DNA of 64,000 nt from Iodidimonas nitroreducens (GTDB lineage: Bacteria; Pseudomonadota; Alphaproteobacteria; Sphingomonadales; Rhodothalassiaceae), in assembly GCA_000710935.1 (NCBI GenBank), contig BAYV01000013.1, positions 1 through 64,000 on the forward strand, given 5' to 3'. Below are positions 55,647 to 64,000 of the stretch, piece after piece. A program made the translations under genes and the position numbers. Positions within the stretch are counted from its first letter, which is position 1. The number at the start of each line of letters is the position of its first letter. The notes under the pieces are model-generated. The model ran no database searches, had not been told where the DNA came from, and was given only the letters and a program-made list of their open reading frames with translations.

Positions 55647-55723
55647 CGGAGCGTAGCGCAGTCTGGTAGCGCACTACACTGGGGGTGTAGGGGTCGTGGG
55701 TTCAAATCCCGCCGCTCCGACCA
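55647..55723 (+). tRNA. tRNA-Pro (anticodon GGG)
   Basis: The cloverleaf is complete: acceptor CGGAGCG/CGCTCCG, D arm GCGC...GCGC, anticodon stem CTACA/TGTAG with loop CTGGGGG (anticodon GGG) and T arm GTGGG-TTCAAAT-CCCGC. The 3' ACCA is encoded. Confidence 0.95.
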
Positions 55724-55756
55724 TTGCAAAGACAAACGGGTTTGCCCGCTTCATTC

Positions 55757-55831
<75 letters not shown>

Positions 55832-55839
55832 ATAAAAAC

Positions 55840-55873
55840 AAGCACTTGGCCAGATATGGTCAGGTGCTTTTTT
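55840..55873 (+). terminator. Intrinsic terminator after the tRNA pair
   Basis: AAGCACTTGGCCA and TGGTCAGGTGCTT form a 13-position stem (two G-T pairs) with a GATA loop, followed by TTTTT. It closes the tRNA transcript. Confidence 0.85.
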
Positions 55874-55952
55874 CTTGCGCCCAACAATCCTGCGGGGCCA
55901 CACTCAGGCGAGGGGCTGCGAAGGTCGCTAAATGTGCGCAAAGAGAGGTTCT

Positions 55953-56519
55953 ATGAGATTGATCATCGGTATGGGCGGGGCCAGCGGCATCATCCACGGC
56001 ATTCGGCTTTTGGAAATTTTGCAGCCGATGGCCGATGTTGAAACGCATCTGGTGATGAGCAAAACCGCCCGCATCACTTTGGCTGTGGAAACCGAATACA
56101 GCCTTGATAGGGTGGAAGCCATGGCCGATCATGTCCATAAAATCGGCAATGTGGCGGCCAGCATTGCCAGTGGCTCCTTTCAAACCGATGGGATGATTCT
56201 GGCTGCCTGCTCCATGAAGAATTTGTCGGCGGTTGTGCATTCCATGGCCGATGATCTGCTGACCCGGGCGGCGGATGTGTGCCTGAAAGAACAGCGCAGG
56301 CTGGTTTTGATGCCGCGCGAAACCCCGCTTCATGCCGGACATTGCGCTTTGCTGCTTGATGCCGCGCGCTTGGGGGCGATCATTGCCCCGCCCATGCCCG
56401 CTTTTTATATCAAGCCGCAAACGATCGATGATCTGGTGGATCACAGTGTGGGCCGGGTGCTCGATCTGTTTGGCATTGATAGCCAAGGGGTGAAACGCTG
56501 GACGGGGCCCCATGGCTGA
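55953..56519 (+). CDS. ubiX: Flavin prenyltransferase
   Basis: UbiX prenylates FMN to make the cofactor of UbiD decarboxylases, needed in ubiquinone synthesis. The 188-residue protein has the flavin-binding IIGMGGASGIIHGIRLLE, the Ser/Met region ILAACSMKNLSAVVHSMADD and RRLVLMPRETPLHAGH. The first residues of the longer frame (55932) are unlikely; the ATG at 55953 has AGAGAGG at about 4 nt. No ubiD is adjacent. It overlaps the next gene by 8 bp. Confidence 0.93.
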   Translation: MRLIIGMGGASGIIHGIRLLEILQPMADVETHLVMSKTARITLAVETEYSLDRVEAMADHVHKIGNVAASIASGSFQTDGMILAACSMKNLSAVVHSMADDLLTRAADVCLKEQRRLVLMPRETPLHAGHCALLLDAARLGAIIAPPMPAFYIKPQTIDDLVDHSVGRVLDLFGIDSQGVKRWTGPHG

Positions 56520-57096
56520 AGACTATACTGACGAAACGGTGGATCAGGACGCATCGGCATTCTGGGCGTTTTCCCTGGCCCTTTATGGCCGGGATGATGT
56601 GGCCGAAGCCTGCCTTTATCTGCAGGATCATCTGGGGGCCAATGTCAATCTTATCTTGTATCTTTGTTTTCGCTGGCGGGCGCATCAATTGGTTTTAAGC
56701 CCGGATGATCTGGCGATCCTGCGCGCGGCCATGGATCATTATGATGCGGCGATCCTGCGCCCCTTGCGGGCGGTTCGGCGCGGGCTGAAGCCGATGATCG
56801 GTGATGATCCGGATCTGGCCGCAGCCTATGAAGCGCTGAAAGCCGCCGAACTCTCCAGCGAAAAAGCGCAGCAAAGGCGGCTGGTCGCCAGCGGGCGATC
56901 CTTGGGCGCGCGGCCATGCGATGGGCAGGCACAATCGCCTTTGGCCAAGGCCCTTGAAGACGATCTGATGCCTTTGTTAAAGGATGCGCCTAAGGATTTT
57001 GCCCCCAAAAAGGCGCTGGCGATGGCGGCACGGATCGCCGATGCTGCCTGCCGGATGCCGCTCACCCACGTTTTTCTTTCCACTAAACACGCATAA
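56512..57096 (+). CDS. DUF2390 (TIGR02444) family protein
   Basis: A 194-residue soluble helical protein of the TIGR02444/DUF2390 family. It shows FWAFSLALYGRDDVAEACLY, LQDHLGANVNLILYLCFRW and RPLRAVRRGLKP, the conserved parts. Function is unknown. The start overlaps ubiX by 8 bp, so it is co-translated with it. The C-terminal region (residues 120-150) is low-complexity. Confidence 0.83.
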   Translation: MAEDYTDETVDQDASAFWAFSLALYGRDDVAEACLYLQDHLGANVNLILYLCFRWRAHQLVLSPDDLAILRAAMDHYDAAILRPLRAVRRGLKPMIGDDPDLAAAYEALKAAELSSEKAQQRRLVASGRSLGARPCDGQAQSPLAKALEDDLMPLLKDAPKDFAPKKALAMAARIADAACRMPLTHVFLSTKHA

Positions 57097-57120
57097 AACC
57101 GGATGATAAAGGAGACAGCC

Positions 57121-57438
57121 ATGCCCAAAATTTATGTGACCGATTGGTCAGGTGACACCCATGAAATAGAAGGAAGGCCGGGCGCAACCCTGATGGAGAC
57201 GATCCGCAAAGCCGGCATCGATGATCTGGCCGCCATTTGTGGTGGTTGCTGTTCTTGTGCGACCTGTCATGTCTATGTGGATGAGGCTTGGCTGGGAAAA
57301 TTGCCGGATCGCGAAGACGATGAATATGAACTGCTATCCGATAGCGTGCATTATCAGGAGCAGTCGCGGCTATCATGCCAGATCCCGCTCTCGGATGCAT
57401 TGGATGGCTTGAAGGTGACCGTCGCCCCGGAAGAATGA
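57121..57438 (+). CDS. 2Fe-2S ferredoxin (adrenodoxin type)
   Basis: A 105-residue ferredoxin with the cluster ligands Cys40, Cys46, Cys49 and Cys86 (C-x5-C-x2-C...C), as in vertebrate-type and ISC ferredoxins. The first part, IYVTDWSGDTHEIEGRPGAT, is the usual beta-grasp. The start at 57121 has GGAG at 6 nt. It may feed electrons to a cytochrome P450 or another oxygenase; none is adjacent. Confidence 0.93.
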   Translation: MPKIYVTDWSGDTHEIEGRPGATLMETIRKAGIDDLAAICGGCCSCATCHVYVDEAWLGKLPDREDDEYELLSDSVHYQEQSRLSCQIPLSDALDGLKVTVAPEE

Positions 57439-57470
57439 TCCCCATCGAGCACAAAATTGAAAGGCAATGA

Positions 57471-58649
57471 ATGAATACCCAACGCGATTATGATCTGGTG
57501 CTTTATGGTGCCAGCGGATTTACCGGTAAGCTGGTGGCCGAATATATTGCCAAAAACTATGGCGAAACAGATGTGCGCTGGGCTTTTGCCGGCCGCAATG
57601 CACAAAAGCTATCGGATGTGCGCGATGAACTGGGCTTGCCCGCTGATTTTCCGCTGATCCTTGCCGATGCCGATGATCCCCAATCCCTGCACGATATGGT
57701 GGCGAAAACCCGGCTGGTGATCACCACGGTGGGGCCCTATCAGCTTTATGGCGAAGGGCTGTTGGCAGCCTGTGCCAAGGCGGGCACCGATTATGTGGAT
57801 CTGTGCGGTGAACCGGCCTGGATGCGCCAGATGATTGATGCTTATGAACAAACCGCCCAACAATCGGGAGCACGGATTGTTTTTTCCTGCGGCTTCGATT
57901 CCATTCCTTTCGATTTGGGCGTGTTGTTTTTGCAATCGGAAGCGCGTCGGCAAACCGGGGCGCCTTTGCGGCAGGTTCATGGCCGGGTGCGAAGCATGAA
58001 GGGGGGTTTTTCCGGCGGCACGGCAGCCAGCCTGAAGGCCACATTGGCAGCGGCAGCAGAGAATCCCGATATTCTGGCATTGCTGCGCGATCCCTTTGCT
58101 TTGGTGCCGGATTTCGATGGCCCCAAACAGCCTTCGGGCATGAAGCCGCTTTTTGATGAACAGTGCCAATCCTGGGCCGCTCCTTTCATCATGGCGCCGA
58201 TCAATACTCGCAATGTGCATCGCAGCCACGCGCTTTTGGGGCATCCCTGGGGCCGCGATTTCACTTATGATGAGATGATCCTCACCGGCCCCGGCGATAA
58301 GGGCGAGGCGGTGGCAAAGGCCGTGGCCGAAGATAAATCGATGATGAAGGAAGATGGTCTGAAGCCCGGCGAGGGGCCAAGCCGTGAAGAGCGGGAAAAT
58401 GGCTCTTATGATGTTTTGTTCATAGCGCCCACGGATGATGGCCAATCGGTGCGGGTTTCGGTGAGCGGGGATCGCGATCCCGGCTATGGCTCCACATCGA
58501 AAATGATCACCGAAGCCGCCCTTTGTCTTTTGCACGATTGCCCTGATGTAAAGGGCGGCATCTGGACCCCCGCAGCCGCCATGGGCACGGCATTGATCAA
58601 GCGCCTTGAAGCGCGGGCGGGCCTGCGCTTTCGGGTGGAGCAGGGCTGA
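57471..58649 (+). CDS. Saccharopine dehydrogenase-like NADP-binding protein
   Basis: A 392-residue protein of the saccharopine dehydrogenase superfamily. The N-terminal Rossmann motif is YGASGFTGKLVAEYIA and WAFAGRNAQKL; the central block has VDLCGEPAWMRQMIDAYE and RIVFSCGFDSIPFDLGVLF. This matches the group that includes trans-acting enoyl reductases of lipid synthesis and mammalian SCCPDH, not true lysine enzymes. The substrate is unknown. It starts 33 bp after the ferredoxin gene and ends before a strong terminator. Confidence 0.87.
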   Translation: MNTQRDYDLVLYGASGFTGKLVAEYIAKNYGETDVRWAFAGRNAQKLSDVRDELGLPADFPLILADADDPQSLHDMVAKTRLVITTVGPYQLYGEGLLAACAKAGTDYVDLCGEPAWMRQMIDAYEQTAQQSGARIVFSCGFDSIPFDLGVLFLQSEARRQTGAPLRQVHGRVRSMKGGFSGGTAASLKATLAAAAENPDILALLRDPFALVPDFDGPKQPSGMKPLFDEQCQSWAAPFIMAPINTRNVHRSHALLGHPWGRDFTYDEMILTGPGDKGEAVAKAVAEDKSMMKEDGLKPGEGPSREERENGSYDVLFIAPTDDGQSVRVSVSGDRDPGYGSTSKMITEAALCLLHDCPDVKGGIWTPAAAMGTALIKRLEARAGLRFRVEQG

Positions 58650-58681
58650 TCGCGCTTTTAATCAATCGATAAGCCAATAAA

Positions 58682-58715
58682 AACAGGGAAGCCGCGCGGG
58701 CTCCCCTGTTTTTTT
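58682..58715. terminator. Intrinsic terminator between the saccharopine dehydrogenase-like and TonB receptor genes
   Basis: AACAGGG pairs with CCCTGTT and an inner AGCC pairs with GGCT around GCGC; a run of seven T follows on plus and A's precede it, so it serves both converging genes. Confidence 0.85.
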
Positions 58716-58748
58716 GTTTAAAAGACGCGGATGGCCTTAGGGATCGGC

Positions 58749-61700
58749 TTAAAACGTCCCATTAAAGCCGATGAAGAAGGATCGACCCACAAAGCTGACT
58801 GGCCGGACCAGATTGCTCAGGAAGGGCTTGCGGTCGGCGATATTGTTGATGCCCCCATAAATCTGGAAGCGATCCGTGATGTCATAGCTGGCCGAAAGAT
58901 CATGGACAAAGGCATTGCCGGATTCGAAAGGATCGGCAAAGAGCGGATCGCTTTCAATGCTCAGATTTTCCACATTGGGGAGCAACTGGCTGCTTTGGAA
59001 ACGGGTTTGCCAGGACAGGCTGTATTGATCGACCTGCCAGGTGGCTGTGGTATTGACAATCCATTTGGGGAAGGTGTTTTCCCCCAGTTGATTATCGAAT
59101 TGATCAGAAAATTCCTGAAAATCGAAATCCCGGCGCCGCAGATTGCGGGTGCCATTGGTGCGGATATCGATGCTGCCCCAATTGCCCGATAGGCCCAGAT
59201 CGGCCAGATCAAAGCCGTAGCTGACTTCAAAATCGATCCCACGGGCCTCCAACGCCGCCACATTCTGCTGACCGGATTCAAAGAAAGTGATATTGCGATT
59301 GACCGGATCGCGGGTGACGAGAGCGCAGAATTCATTATCAAGGCTGGGGGCATCCACGCAATTCTCGATGATCCGCTCAGCGCTGACCACGATGATGGCA
59401 TCGGAAATTTCCACATCATAAAAATCGACCGTAGCCGATAAGCCGGGAATCCAGCGCGGGGTGATCACGGCCCCTATGGTCAGAGTATCGGCTTCTTCTT
59501 CGGCCAGATCAGGATTGCCGCCCGCCCGTCCGGTGACGAAGGCGGAATTGAAATTAGTGGAATTGAAATTATCGCCCACCAATGCCTGGCAGTTCTGGGC
59601 CCGAAATTCGGTTCCCGCATTGACCCGGTTGGCATTGCAGGGATCGAAATCGGCATCGATGAAAATGGGTTGGGGGGGTGAAAACAGCTCGTTGATATTG
59701 GGGGCGCGCACCGAACGGCCAAAGGTGCCGCGAAAGCGGATATCATCCACCGGCGCATAAGAGCCGCCCACATTCCACGAAACGGTTGATCCCACTGTGC
59801 TGTAATCGGCATAGCGCACCGCACCATCGATGCTCAGATCCTTGATGAAAGGCACATCGCTGATGATCGGGATATTGACTTCGCCAAAAACTTCCCAAAC
59901 ATCGAAACGGCCATCCACCGGCTCGGAACTCGTGGTGACGGAATTAAAGCTCAGGCCGGCAGTTTCAAAGGCATTGGGTTCAAATTCGCTTTTTTCTTCG
60001 CGATATTCCGCACCCGCTGCAAAGCCGATGGCCCCACCCGGTAACTCGATGAAGCCAGCGGTGTCACCCGAAATAAAGCCGGAAATCACCTGCTGTGTCA
60101 GCTCGGAATTTTCCACCGAACGCTGGAAGATGAAATCTTCTGCCGCCTCGCTCGTGGTATTGGCGCCAAAAATATTGATCGGCGCGCATTGCCCGCTCCC
60201 CGGATTAAAGCTTAAAAAACCTTCCCGCGCGGCAGGGAAAGGGGAAATGGGCGGGATCGCCGTAGGGTCGAGATCAGACCGACACACCACCTCGCCACTA
60301 TCGGGATCGATTACGGAATCAACGGCGGCAAAGAACCGATCCTCAATGCGGGTTTTCAGATTGGTGAAATTGCGTTCGGTTCGGCCAAAATTATACGAAA
60401 CTTCATAGCTCCAGCCATTGTCGAACTCGCCATCGATGCCGGTAACCACCCGGAAGCTGTATTGATCGGCCTGGGTTTGGGCGGGCACATCGAGATTATC
60501 GCGGGAAACCGTCAGCACCGGGGTGATCCCCTGACCGATCAGGCTATCGATCTGGCTGCGCAGAGCGGTTGGGATAAAGCCATTATCGAGGGAAATGGGG
60601 ATATCGTCATTGAAGCCATTGACCTGATCCACCGATTTCGTGGCGTTATAGGAAAATTTCGATTCAATGAAGAAATTGAGCTGATCAAGGACTTTATAGT
60701 TCACATTGCCATTGACATTGACCCGATCGAGCTTGGGCTGCAGCCAGCCGATATTGGGCAGGCCGGGCACCGCATCGCCGCCGATACCATTGAACAGATC
60801 AAGGAAAATATCGGCGGGATTGAAAGCGCGCAAAGTGCCGGTTTCATCCACGATCTGGGCAATGGGAAAGCCGCCAACAGTGGCACCGGGATCAAGCAGA
60901 TTGATGAAGCCGGGATCGTTGAAATTATTCTGATCCTGCAGCCAGATGATGCCAAAAGGGCTGGAAACCGGCAGCCGCGCATTTTGCGCAAAGCTATTCA
61001 CGGCATCGGGATTGACGCCTAGCCTTGCGGCCAGTTCAGGGGAATTGGGCACGAAAGCGGCAAAGCCGAGACCGGCGATATTGGGTCGATCTTCAACCTT
61101 GATATTGCCGGTCTGGGTATATTCCACGCTGACCACGGCATTGCCGCGACCATCGGCAAAATTGGTGCCGCCGGTTGCAGACAAAAATAAATCTTCGGAA
61201 TCGCCCCGTTCGCTGATGCCGAATTGCGAGCGCACATCAAGCCCTTCAAAATCATCGCGCAGGATGAAATTAACCGCCCCGGAAACGGCATCCGCACCAT
61301 AAATGGCCGATGCGCCGCCGGTCAGCGTTTCCACCCGCTCGATGAGGGCGACGGGTATGCTGGTCACATCCACCGCTGCTGTGCCCGCAACGCCCGAGAC
61401 ATGACGACGACCATTGATCAGAACCAGAGTCCGCTCGCTCCCAAGCCCCCGAAGATCGAGAAGACCAACCCCCGCAGGCGCGCCATTCTGATCAGATTGA
61501 TTGGCAGGCAAAGAGCTATTGAGCGCCGGAATTTCGCGCAACAGAGAAGAAATATCAGTTTCCCCCGATCTTTTGATATCGGTGGCATCGATCGTGGTGA
61601 CCGGGCTGGGGCTGCTGAGATTGCTGCGGGCAATGCGCGAGCCGGTGACGACGATTTCTTCAACAGCCTCATCAGGGGCTTCGGTTTGGGCCTGGGCTTC

Positions 61701-61802
61701 GGTTTGGGCTTGGGCGCTGGCCGGCAGGACAAGGCTGGCAGACAGAGCAAGACCCGCAGCACCGGCCAGAAGTGCCTGCCGGCGTTGGATGACAGATGGC
61801 AT
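58749..61802 (-). CDS. TonB-dependent receptor
   Basis: A 1017-residue outer-membrane receptor. The signal (RRQALLAGAAGLALSASLVL, residues about 7-26) is followed by an AQTEA-rich stretch and a TonB box (EEIVVTG). The plug domain spans about residues 60-180 (SLLREIPAL, RTLVLINGRRHVSGVAG, IERVETLTGGASAIYGADAV) and the beta barrel fills the rest, ending in the aromatic RSFFIGFNGTF. Extracellular loops are Asn/Asp-rich. The substrate cannot be assigned; no transporter or siderophore genes are near. The first gene upstream on the other strand encodes a DUF4399 protein. Confidence 0.94.
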   Translation of the reverse strand: MPSVIQRRQALLAGAAGLALSASLVLPASAQAQTEAQAQTEAPDEAVEEIVVTGSRIARSNLSSPSPVTTIDATDIKRSGETDISSLLREIPALNSSLPANQSDQNGAPAGVGLLDLRGLGSERTLVLINGRRHVSGVAGTAAVDVTSIPVALIERVETLTGGASAIYGADAVSGAVNFILRDDFEGLDVRSQFGISERGDSEDLFLSATGGTNFADGRGNAVVSVEYTQTGNIKVEDRPNIAGLGFAAFVPNSPELAARLGVNPDAVNSFAQNARLPVSSPFGIIWLQDQNNFNDPGFINLLDPGATVGGFPIAQIVDETGTLRAFNPADIFLDLFNGIGGDAVPGLPNIGWLQPKLDRVNVNGNVNYKVLDQLNFFIESKFSYNATKSVDQVNGFNDDIPISLDNGFIPTALRSQIDSLIGQGITPVLTVSRDNLDVPAQTQADQYSFRVVTGIDGEFDNGWSYEVSYNFGRTERNFTNLKTRIEDRFFAAVDSVIDPDSGEVVCRSDLDPTAIPPISPFPAAREGFLSFNPGSGQCAPINIFGANTTSEAAEDFIFQRSVENSELTQQVISGFISGDTAGFIELPGGAIGFAAGAEYREEKSEFEPNAFETAGLSFNSVTTSSEPVDGRFDVWEVFGEVNIPIISDVPFIKDLSIDGAVRYADYSTVGSTVSWNVGGSYAPVDDIRFRGTFGRSVRAPNINELFSPPQPIFIDADFDPCNANRVNAGTEFRAQNCQALVGDNFNSTNFNSAFVTGRAGGNPDLAEEEADTLTIGAVITPRWIPGLSATVDFYDVEISDAIIVVSAERIIENCVDAPSLDNEFCALVTRDPVNRNITFFESGQQNVAALEARGIDFEVSYGFDLADLGLSGNWGSIDIRTNGTRNLRRRDFDFQEFSDQFDNQLGENTFPKWIVNTTATWQVDQYSLSWQTRFQSSQLLPNVENLSIESDPLFADPFESGNAFVHDLSASYDITDRFQIYGGINNIADRKPFLSNLVRPVSFVGRSFFIGFNGTF

Positions 61803-61924
61803 GATCGTTTCCTCCGTGAATTGGGGGTTATGACCCCTTTAATTGGTTATGAGGTTTCAAACGATTGTATTTTTACAAAACCACTGCTTTTGGAAAGATA
61901 ATTAACCGCGAAGCTCTGTATTTG

Positions 61925-61939
61925 ACATATTAAATATGT
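61925..61939. repeat. Palindrome ACATATT-A-AATATGT
   Basis: Perfect 7-bp arms with a single central A. It is centred 130 bp upstream of the TonB receptor start and could be a dimeric regulator site. Confidence 0.6.
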
Positions 61940-61976
61940 GCACTGCGGCAAAAATGTTTCACTTTATTGCGAATCA

Positions 61977-61991
61977 GCCTAAAATTTAGGC
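61977..61991. repeat. Palindrome GCCTAAA-A-TTTAGGC
   Basis: A second perfect 7-1-7 palindrome, centred 52 bp from the first, or about five helical turns. The arm sequence differs from the first site. Confidence 0.6.
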
Positions 61992-62044
61992 ATTAGATGC
62001 AAGTTGTGGCGGGAATTTGGGCAACGCCCCACGAAGGCCAAAGC

Positions 62045-62072
62045 TTGCTTATGATTTAGCCTTGCTTATGAT
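62045..62072. repeat. Direct repeat TTGCTTATGAT
   Basis: The 11-mer occurs at 62045-62055 and 62062-62072, spaced 17 bp start to start, about 70-100 bp before the DUF4399 gene start. Confidence 0.7.
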
Positions 62073-62140
62073 CAGAACGGTCATACATAGCCTATATGTG
62101 TATAAGCCATGAGGCTTTTTCATCTTGCAGGAGGATTGTT

Positions 62141-62584
62141 ATGTTGTCGTCGTTAAAAGCACATCTCGCCCCCATGGCCGTGGTTGCCCTGATGGCCGGG
62201 GGCTTTGGATCATCTGTGGCGATGGCCGATGATCACAAGGAAAAACCCAAGGCTTATATCGTCAATCTGGAGGATGGGGCCGTTGTTGAAAGCCCGGTTA
62301 AAGTGGTTTTTGGGCTCAAGAATTATGGCGTGGCTCCGGCAGGGGTGGATAAAGAGGGCACGGGTCATCATCATCTGCTGATCAATGCGAGCTTATCTGA
62401 TGAGGATATGACCTATCCCATCCCCGCCGACGATCAGCATCGCCATTTTGGCGGAGGGCAAACGCAGACGACTCTGGATCTGGAACCGGGTGACTATCGT
62501 TTGCAGCTTGTTTTGGGGGATGCCAATCATGTGCCTATTGATCCGCCCATCGTCTCGAAACCCATCACCATCACGGTGAAATAA
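62141..62584 (+). CDS. Periplasmic DUF4399 protein
   Basis: A 147-residue secreted protein. The Sec signal ends near GSSVAMA-DD (residue about 29). The DUF4399 domain follows: YIVNLEDGAVVESPVKVVFG, LKNYGVAPAG and TGHHHLLIN, then a second His-rich segment DDQHRHFGGGQTQT. The two His clusters suggest metal binding, though this is not shown for the family. The ATG at 62141 has AGGAGG at 6 nt; an earlier frame start at 62096 lacks a ribosome site. It diverges from the TonB receptor gene. Confidence 0.9.
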   Translation: MLSSLKAHLAPMAVVALMAGGFGSSVAMADDHKEKPKAYIVNLEDGAVVESPVKVVFGLKNYGVAPAGVDKEGTGHHHLLINASLSDEDMTYPIPADDQHRHFGGGQTQTTLDLEPGDYRLQLVLGDANHVPIDPPIVSKPITITVK

Positions 62585-62682
62585 GCCGCTAAAGGCGTTT
62601 CTAGCGATTGAAACGACAAACGGCCCTTTCATATTTGTGCAAAGTCCTTAAATTGCGCGCAGATGTGAAAGGACGAACCCTC

Positions 62683-64000
62683 ATGACTCTGACCGAAGAT
62701 ATTGGCAATCGCCGCACCTTTGCCATCATCTCTCATCCCGATGCCGGGAAAACCACGCTCACCGAAAAGCTTCTGCTTTTTGGGGGGGCCATTCAGCTTG
62801 CCGGTGAAGTGCGTGCCCGTGGCGAGCGACGCCGGGCGCGATCCGATTGGATGAAGGTGGAGCAGGAGCGTGGCATTTCCGTTGCTTCATCGGTGATGAC
62901 CTATGATTGGGAAGGCTGCACCTTTAATCTGCTGGATACCCCGGGCCATGAGGATTTTTCCGAAGATACCTATCGGGTGCTGACAGCGGTTGATAGCGCG
63001 GTGATGGTTCTGGATGCGGCGAAGGGGATTGAAACCCAAACCCGCAAATTGTTCGAAGTGTGCCGCCTGCGCGATATGCCGATTGCCACTTTTGTGAACA
63101 AGATGGACCGGGAAGCCCGCGATCCTTTTGATTTGCTTGATGAGGTGGAACAAACGCTGGCGCTTGATGTGTCGCCGGCATCCTGGCCGATCGGTATGGG
63201 GCGCGATTTCAAGGGCTGCTATGATCTGATTAATAATCGCCTGATTTTGATGCAGGCCGCCGACAAGAATATCCGCTCTGAGGGGATTTCTCTTTCTGGG
63301 CTTGATGATCCGCGCCTGGCCGATTATCTGCCGGAAGATAGCCTTCAAACCCTGCGCGAGCAGGTGGAAATGGTGCGCGGCCTTTGCAAGCCCTTTGATC
63401 TCCAATCTTATCTGGAAGGGCATTTGACTCCGGTTTTTTTCGGCAGTGCCCTAAACAGCTTTGGCGTGCGCGATCTTTTGTCAGGCCTGCGGGATTTTGC
63501 GCCTCCTCCCCGTTCGCATAAGGCCATTGAACGCCGGATCGAGCCCAACGAGGACAAATTTTCCGGTTTCGTTTTCAAGATTCAAGCCAATATGGACCCC
63601 AAGCATCGGGACCGCATGGCTTTCGTGCGGCTGGTCTCAGGCCGTTTCAAGCGGGGGATGAAGCTGCGCCATGTGCGCTCGGGCAAAACCATATCGGTGC
63701 ATAATGCGCAGCTTTTTCTGGCGCAGGATCGCGAGCTGGCGGAAACCGCAGTGGCCGGTGATATCATCGGCATTCCCAATCATGGGGGCTATAAAATCGG
63801 GGATAGCCTGACCGAAGGCGAAGACATCCGCTTCACCGGCATCCCAAGCTTTGCCCCTGAATTGATGCAGCGGGTGCGCCCCATCGATCCCATGCGCGCC
63901 AAGCATCTGGCCCGTGCTTTGGAGCAATTGGCTGAAGAAGGCGCGGCTTCGGTGTTCAAACCCTATCTGGGGGCCGATTGGATCGTGGGGGTGGTGGGCA
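62683..64000 (+). CDS. prfC: Peptide chain release factor 3 (partial, runs off the window)
   Basis: RF3 is the GTPase that removes RF1/RF2 from the ribosome after termination. The frame from the ATG at 62683 (AAGGA upstream) is open to the window end, about 439 codons. The G domain is typical: IISHPDAGKTTLTEKLL (G1), ERGISVASSVM (G2), LLDTPGHEDFSEDTYR (G3) and FVNKMDR (G4). The RF3-type switch IQLAGEVRARGERRRARSDW separates it from EF-G. Domain II begins near residue 290 (FSGFVFKIQANMDPKHRDRM). The 3' end lies outside the window. Confidence 0.96.
   Translation, partial: MTLTEDIGNRRTFAIISHPDAGKTTLTEKLLLFGGAIQLAGEVRARGERRRARSDWMKVEQERGISVASSVMTYDWEGCTFNLLDTPGHEDFSEDTYRVLTAVDSAVMVLDAAKGIETQTRKLFEVCRLRDMPIATFVNKMDREARDPFDLLDEVEQTLALDVSPASWPIGMGRDFKGCYDLINNRLILMQAADKNIRSEGISLSGLDDPRLADYLPEDSLQTLREQVEMVRGLCKPFDLQSYLEGHLTPVFFGSALNSFGVRDLLSGLRDFAPPPRSHKAIERRIEPNEDKFSGFVFKIQANMDPKHRDRMAFVRLVSGRFKRGMKLRHVRSGKTISVHNAQLFLAQDRELAETAVAGDIIGIPNHGGYKIGDSLTEGEDIRFTGIPSFAPELMQRVRPIDPMRAKHLARALEQLAEEGAASVFKPYLGADWIVGVVG

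Larger units (their letters stand above)
61803..62140. promoter_or_regulatory. Divergent regulatory spacer between TonB receptor and DUF4399 genes
   Basis: A 338-bp AT-rich spacer with no gene. It holds two separate 15-bp palindromes and an 11-bp direct repeat, described as their own entries. No clear sigma-70 promoter pair was found with confidence; TTGACA occurs at 61922-61927 but without a -10 at proper spacing. Confidence 0.5.

Noticed and set aside
61922-61950. Sigma-70 promoter starting with TTGACA in the TonB receptor spacer
   Set aside because: No acceptable -10 hexamer lies 16-18 bp downstream; TTGACA overlaps the first palindrome by chance or as an operator.

Overview
This window comes from an alphaproteobacterial chromosome. 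The evidence is gene content and order: haem made from an ALA synthase (hemA), a MucR/Ros regulator, the run glyA-nrdR-ribD-ribE-ribB-ribH-nusB-thiL, the run plsX-fabH-ihfA-merR, a Cbp3-type cytochrome bc1 chaperone, a DUF2336 protein and a sigma-54-driven flgK-flgL unit. Codon use is distinctive. Two-fold codons strongly prefer a T ending (GAT, AAT, CAT, TAT) although the DNA is GC-rich, so GATC is very dense: 10 sites in 6541-7140 by hand count. I cannot name the genus from sequence alone.

Layout. 161-6429 (minus): Tat-exported PhoD phosphatase, UvrA, a membrane fatty-acid hydroxylase/sterol desaturase and a small membrane protein. 6519-13026: a complete histidine-utilisation cluster (hutI-hutC-hutU-hutH leftwards, hutG divergent) with a shared candidate HutC operator. 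13153-17895: periplasmic M16 peptidase, SAM methyltransferase, GNAT-like protein. 17922-24336: a perfect -24/-12 promoter, a translationally coupled small ORF, flgK, flgL, a DUF2336 protein and a PAS histidine kinase. 24349-29672: nadK, moaA, and a divergent class II aldolase plus an orphan molybdenum-hydroxylase large subunit. 29673-32491: repeat-bearing spacer and a foreign-looking pair, a dGTPase overlapping a nucleotidyltransferase. 32658-38203 (minus): small conserved protein, hemA, a MarR regulator and three valine-catabolism genes. 38351-38836: MucR lacking its zinc histidines. 39191-49390: rpiB, the glycine/riboflavin/thiamine run, a FliL-like protein and a proton-pumping pyrophosphatase. 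49476-54658: BamE-like lipoprotein, bc1 chaperone, DUF177, plsX, fabH, ihfA, merR. 54716-58649: FNR-like box and cytochrome b561, tRNA-Pro(GGG), tRNA-Lys(CTT), ubiX, DUF2390, ferredoxin, saccharopine-dehydrogenase-like reductase. 58749-64000: TonB-dependent receptor, a spacer rich in palindromes, DUF4399 protein and the 5' part of prfC.

Most of the window is core metabolism. The best candidate for an undescribed system is the dGTPase plus nucleotidyltransferase pair at 30214-32491. The two genes overlap, both keep their catalytic residues, and they sit in DNA with the wrong codon and GATC signature. That arrangement suits a nucleotide-depleting defence module or a toxin-antitoxin-like unit. 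Secondary interest lies in the coupled small ORF before flgK, the orphan CoxL-like subunit opposite moaA, the zinc-less MucR, the RibB with a degenerate GTP-cyclohydrolase half and the paired palindromes upstream of the TonB receptor.
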